Origin: Chloroflexota bacterium | GTDB taxonomy: Bacteria > Chloroflexota > Anaerolineae > Anaerolineales > Anaerolineaceae | Assembly: GCA_012797215.1 (NCBI GenBank) | Contig: JAAZPN010000197.1 | Location: 1 to 15,092, forward strand | Direction of reading: 5' to 3' | Length of the DNA stretch: 15,092 bases | Shown here: piece after piece, positions 12,964 to 15,092 of the stretch | Numbering within the stretch: position 1 is the first letter of the stretch | Layout of the letters: every line of letters starts with the position of its first letter | Program-made: the position numbers and the translations under genes | The notes under the pieces: generated by a model | Databases searched by the model: none | Seen by the model: only the letters and a program-made list of their open reading frames with translations | What the model was told of the DNA's origin: nothing

Positions 12964-13060
12964 AAGGCGAAGCGCAGCCTTGTGGACTTCCTACAAGGTA
13001 AGCTGGCGAGCGCGGGGTGTTGGGCTTCCCCCAGGGGAAGCTGGCGAGCGCAGCGAGACT
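12964..13060. repeat. About three tandem copies of a ~38-bp hairpin-bearing repeat
   Basis: A GGCGAGCGC-type core recurs at about 12966, 13005 and 13043 (periods 39 and 38). AAGCTGGCGAGCGC is identical at 13000-13013 and 13038-13051. Each full unit has a hairpin before the core: CTTCCT-aca-AGGTAAG (12987-13002, one bulge) and CTTCCCC-ca-GGGGAAG (13025-13040, perfect). The first copy is degenerate and carries AAGGC/GCCTT arms (12964-12981). It resembles bacterial REP-type intergenic repeats. Whether it is dispersed in the genome cannot be seen here. Confidence 0.6.
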
Positions 13061-13241
13061 GAAGAGGGTTTTGTTTACCCCATCTCCCAATAATCTACTT
13101 GTGTGCAAAGCGGTAAAATGCGCGGTCAAGAAAGGCTGGCAGGTTTCTAACGATACCTACAACGACCGCAGAGTATTCAAATCCGCCCGCCCATCCAATT
13201 AGCAGGACTTCTACCCTTCAGACCTTTGTCCCCATCTGCTT
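13061..13241. other. Intergenic stretch without a recognised gene
   Basis: This lies between the tandem repeats and the stop of the downstream minus-strand gene. It is less GC-rich than the genes around it. It contains a distant 6-bp inverted repeat (gcggtc 13122-13127, gaccgc 13164-13169) enclosing a 4-bp aggt/acct pair, which is too little for a tRNA or a confident structured RNA. A TAAAAT at 13114-13119 has no matching -35. A 61-codon plus-strand frame at 13017-13202 is translated from the repeat and has no family character. I see no clear terminator for the gene ending at 13242. Confidence 0.5.
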
Positions 13242-15092
13242 TCAGGGAATTACCGCGTAATACAGCTCGCTTCCAAATGCCAGGTATACATTCCGGTTAG
13301 ACCCCACATTAAATGCTGTGACTGGCCGCCCCGGCAAACTGCCGCCGCCCGCGCCGGACCGCAGCACGCGGTTCAGATTCAGGCGCAAGCTGAACTGGTA
13401 CAGCTCCGCCTTTTCCGCCGCTAAATAATAGAGTGACGGGTCCGGTGGAGGCGAGTAAGCCAGCTGGCTAAAGCGCAGGGCGTCAAAATCAAGCGTTCCA
13501 GCTTCCGCGCCGCTTCGCGCGTCCTGATACACATACGGGTCCTCGCACTCAACCGTCCCGGTGACGTTGGATGCCAGGCAGTGCGTGCTGCGCCCGTCCG
13601 AGAAGAGCAAAAAGAGCTCATCACCGCTTACGGCCGCCCCAACTGCCTGTGAAAGGTCGACAGGTTTTTCCTCAAAATAGGAATCGGGGGGATTTGTGTA
13701 CTCCATATTGGCGCCGCGGTATATCCAGAGCGCGTTCCGAACTGGATCCAACACGAACAATCGGCCAGCATCGTATAAGACCACTTGTACCTTGCCAAAA
13801 CCGCCATCCGGAGGAATGAGGTCGAAAGAGGCTGGTTTTTTGCCGACGCCGCAGAAAAGCCCGCTGCCGTCCGCGTCCAACGCCAGAATGGGCGCGCGGG
13901 CAGCGTTATTGATCGGCACAGCCAAAACATCCACTAATTCTTTTACCTGGATGCCGTCATAGAATCCCGGCTGGCAGTTAAATTCCAAATCCGGGTTAAA
14001 GCCGCTGCTGGATGGACTGAGATGCAGCACGACGCCTGTTGCTTTATCCAATAGGTAAAGATCCGTTCCGACAGAGACAATCCGGCTGATATCCAGTCCG
14101 GTGAGGAGCGATGAGGCGTAGGCTGGTTTGTAAACCAAACGCAGCGCGCCGTCCAAAACGTCAAGAGCGTCCTGCGCGCGTACGCGCAGCGCCCGCAGTT
14201 CGCTGCTCTGCCGGTAGGTCTCGGCCTGGTTCAACCAGGAGAGTACCTGTTCCCAGGCTTCGCGCTGGGCAGCCGCGCCTTGCATCGCTGGCGCGTTCTC
14301 GGCGGCAGCCTGTGCTTGCGCCATCAGGTATGCGTACTGGCTGCCCCGACCTTGGCTGAAGTAAACCGCCGAGAGCAGCCCCACGATTAAAAGCGGAACC
14401 AGAATCGCGAGTAACAGCTTGGTGCCGCGCGAAATTTCCGAGCTCTCAGTCGCAGTTTCCGTAATTTGCTTCTTTTCGCCGGTCAGAAACGCGGCCAGAC
14501 CATCGCCCAATTGATTCATGGAACCAGCCCCATCCGCAACCTTGCGGTAAGCAGCCTGGCTGCGCTGTTTGCGCGCTGCTTTTTCAGCCGCTCGGTCGCG
14601 CGGGGCTTGCTCAGGGCTTTGCTCGCTAGTGTAACGCGCCGCGCGCCTTGCGGAAGTGACCGGTTGTTCAGCGATCAAAGTGGGCTGCAGTTCCGCGTTT
14701 GGCGCGCTTTCGATGGGCGGGGTTTCCGCCCCAAGCTCCGCGCCTGGCTCAGGCTCAATAATCTCAATTTGCGCACTGGCAGGCAGAGGCTCAATGTTTT
14801 CGTCATTTGCTGCCGCCAAGCCAAATAATTCGGTTTCAGGCAGGGCTTCTGTCTGCGCGCTTGGTTCTATCCGTTCTTCTTCCGTTATAACGGAGACCGG
14901 TTCGGCTGCCGAAATTAAAACCTCAGGTTCAGCCGGCTGGTCAACCTGGACCTCCGCGGTGAGCGGCGCCCCGTCTGGCTCCATCCAACGCGCTAATCCT
15001 TCGCCTGCCCGCACCTGGGCCAAGCCAACTTCAGCCGCGAGAGGTTGGTTAGAATTCAAGTCTGCCAGCAGCGCCTTTGGTTCAGGCTGCTC
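13242..15092 (-). CDS. Membrane-anchored protein with C-terminal propeller-like domain, 5' end outside window; possibly PP2C-phosphatase-associated
   Basis: 616 residues are visible and the frame is still open at the window edge, so the true start lies beyond 15092. A TTG at 15059 is not a convincing start. The visible N-terminal ~200 residues are rich in Glu, Pro and Ala and probably disordered, ending in a basic stretch (RDRAAEKAARKQRSQAAYRK). One transmembrane helix (KLLLAILVPLLIVGLLSAVY, about residues 225-245) follows, then an Ala/Gln-rich coiled segment (WEQVLSWLNQAETYRQSSEL). A ~300-residue domain with repeated short strands then resembles a beta-propeller (DLYLLDKATGVVLHL, GRLFVLDPVRNALWIY, ELFLLFSDGRS, SLYYLAAEKAELYQF). 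From memory, Chloroflexota PP2C-type Ser/Thr phosphatases often have this C-terminal layout, but no phosphatase domain is visible here. The topology suggests sensing on the extracytoplasmic side. Confidence 0.7.
   Translation of the reverse strand, partial: EQPEPKALLADLNSNQPLAAEVGLAQVRAGEGLARWMEPDGAPLTAEVQVDQPAEPEVLISAAEPVSVITEEERIEPSAQTEALPETELFGLAAANDENIEPLPASAQIEIIEPEPGAELGAETPPIESAPNAELQPTLIAEQPVTSARRAARYTSEQSPEQAPRDRAAEKAARKQRSQAAYRKVADGAGSMNQLGDGLAAFLTGEKKQITETATESSEISRGTKLLLAILVPLLIVGLLSAVYFSQGRGSQYAYLMAQAQAAAENAPAMQGAAAQREAWEQVLSWLNQAETYRQSSELRALRVRAQDALDVLDGALRLVYKPAYASSLLTGLDISRIVSVGTDLYLLDKATGVVLHLSPSSSGFNPDLEFNCQPGFYDGIQVKELVDVLAVPINNAARAPILALDADGSGLFCGVGKKPASFDLIPPDGGFGKVQVVLYDAGRLFVLDPVRNALWIYRGANMEYTNPPDSYFEEKPVDLSQAVGAAVSGDELFLLFSDGRSTHCLASNVTGTVECEDPYVYQDARSGAEAGTLDFDALRFSQLAYSPPPDPSLYYLAAEKAELYQFSLRLNLNRVLRSGAGGGSLPGRPVTAFNVGSNRNVYLAFGSELYYAVIP

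Noticed and set aside
12964..13060. CRISPR array
   Set aside because: The repeats are contiguous with diverged copies and there are no unique spacers of even length; no cas genes are nearby.
13114..13175. tRNA or small structured RNA
   Set aside because: Only a 6-bp outer pair and a 4-bp inner pair form; there is no acceptor/T-arm pattern (no GGTTCGAATCC-like segment) and no clear promoter or terminator.
13017..13202. 61-codon plus-strand gene
   Set aside because: It begins inside the tandem repeats and has no ribosome site or recognisable protein character.

Overview
The window looks like chromosomal sequence from a Chloroflexota bacterium, probably Anaerolineae-like and anaerobic or fermentative. 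This is an inference from gene content and protein style (a DnaB / DnaD-like / DnaC-like replication cluster, a bifunctional-nuclease-domain protein, a membrane-anchored low-complexity plus beta-propeller protein, and a Na+-pumping decarboxylase operon). There is no rRNA or other marker to prove it. Almost all genes lie on the minus strand; the one intact plus-strand gene is a response regulator.

Layout. (1) Positions 1-460 are a broken region: the 3' part of a PotA-type ABC ATPase gene runs into the antisense 5' end of an NAD-dependent epimerase gene. Neither gene is complete, so this is a rearrangement breakpoint or an assembly chimera. (2) Positions 457-3948 hold a minus-strand set, glgP (alpha-glucan phosphorylase) > UPF0316/DUF2179 membrane protein > HAD hydrolase of the beta-phosphoglucomutase type, closed by a strong terminator. 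(3) Positions 4128-8284 hold a minus-strand replication operon: BFN-domain protein > dnaB helicase > DnaD-domain protein > a helicase-loader-like ATPase carrying two complete DnaC/DnaI-type AAA+ modules behind a four-Cys zinc motif. A promoter (TTGAAA-17-TAAAAT) precedes it. (4) Positions 8300-9271 hold an orphan OmpR/PhoB-type regulator whose receiver domain has lost the phosphoacceptor Asp. It has a TATAAT promoter, TTGAC-type direct repeats and its own terminator. (5) Positions 9298-12883 hold a minus-strand mmdA-D-C-B-like operon for a biotin-dependent, sodium-translocating acyl-CoA (probably methylmalonyl-CoA) decarboxylase, with a terminator, an extended -10 promoter and a hairpin at the predicted 5' end of the mRNA. 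(6) Positions 12884-13241 are intergenic and contain about three copies of a ~38-bp hairpin-bearing tandem repeat. (7) Positions 13242-15092 are the 3' part of a large gene for a single-pass membrane protein with a probable extracytoplasmic propeller domain; its start lies outside the window.

How the parts work together. The replication operon supplies the helicase, a DnaD-like remodeller and a loader, and the duplicated loader is the most unusual protein here. The decarboxylase operon would couple decarboxylation of a CoA thioester (succinate/propionate metabolism) to Na+ export. The glgP group points to storage-glucan turnover with sugar-phosphate housekeeping. No phage, IS element, CRISPR array, tRNA or rRNA was seen.
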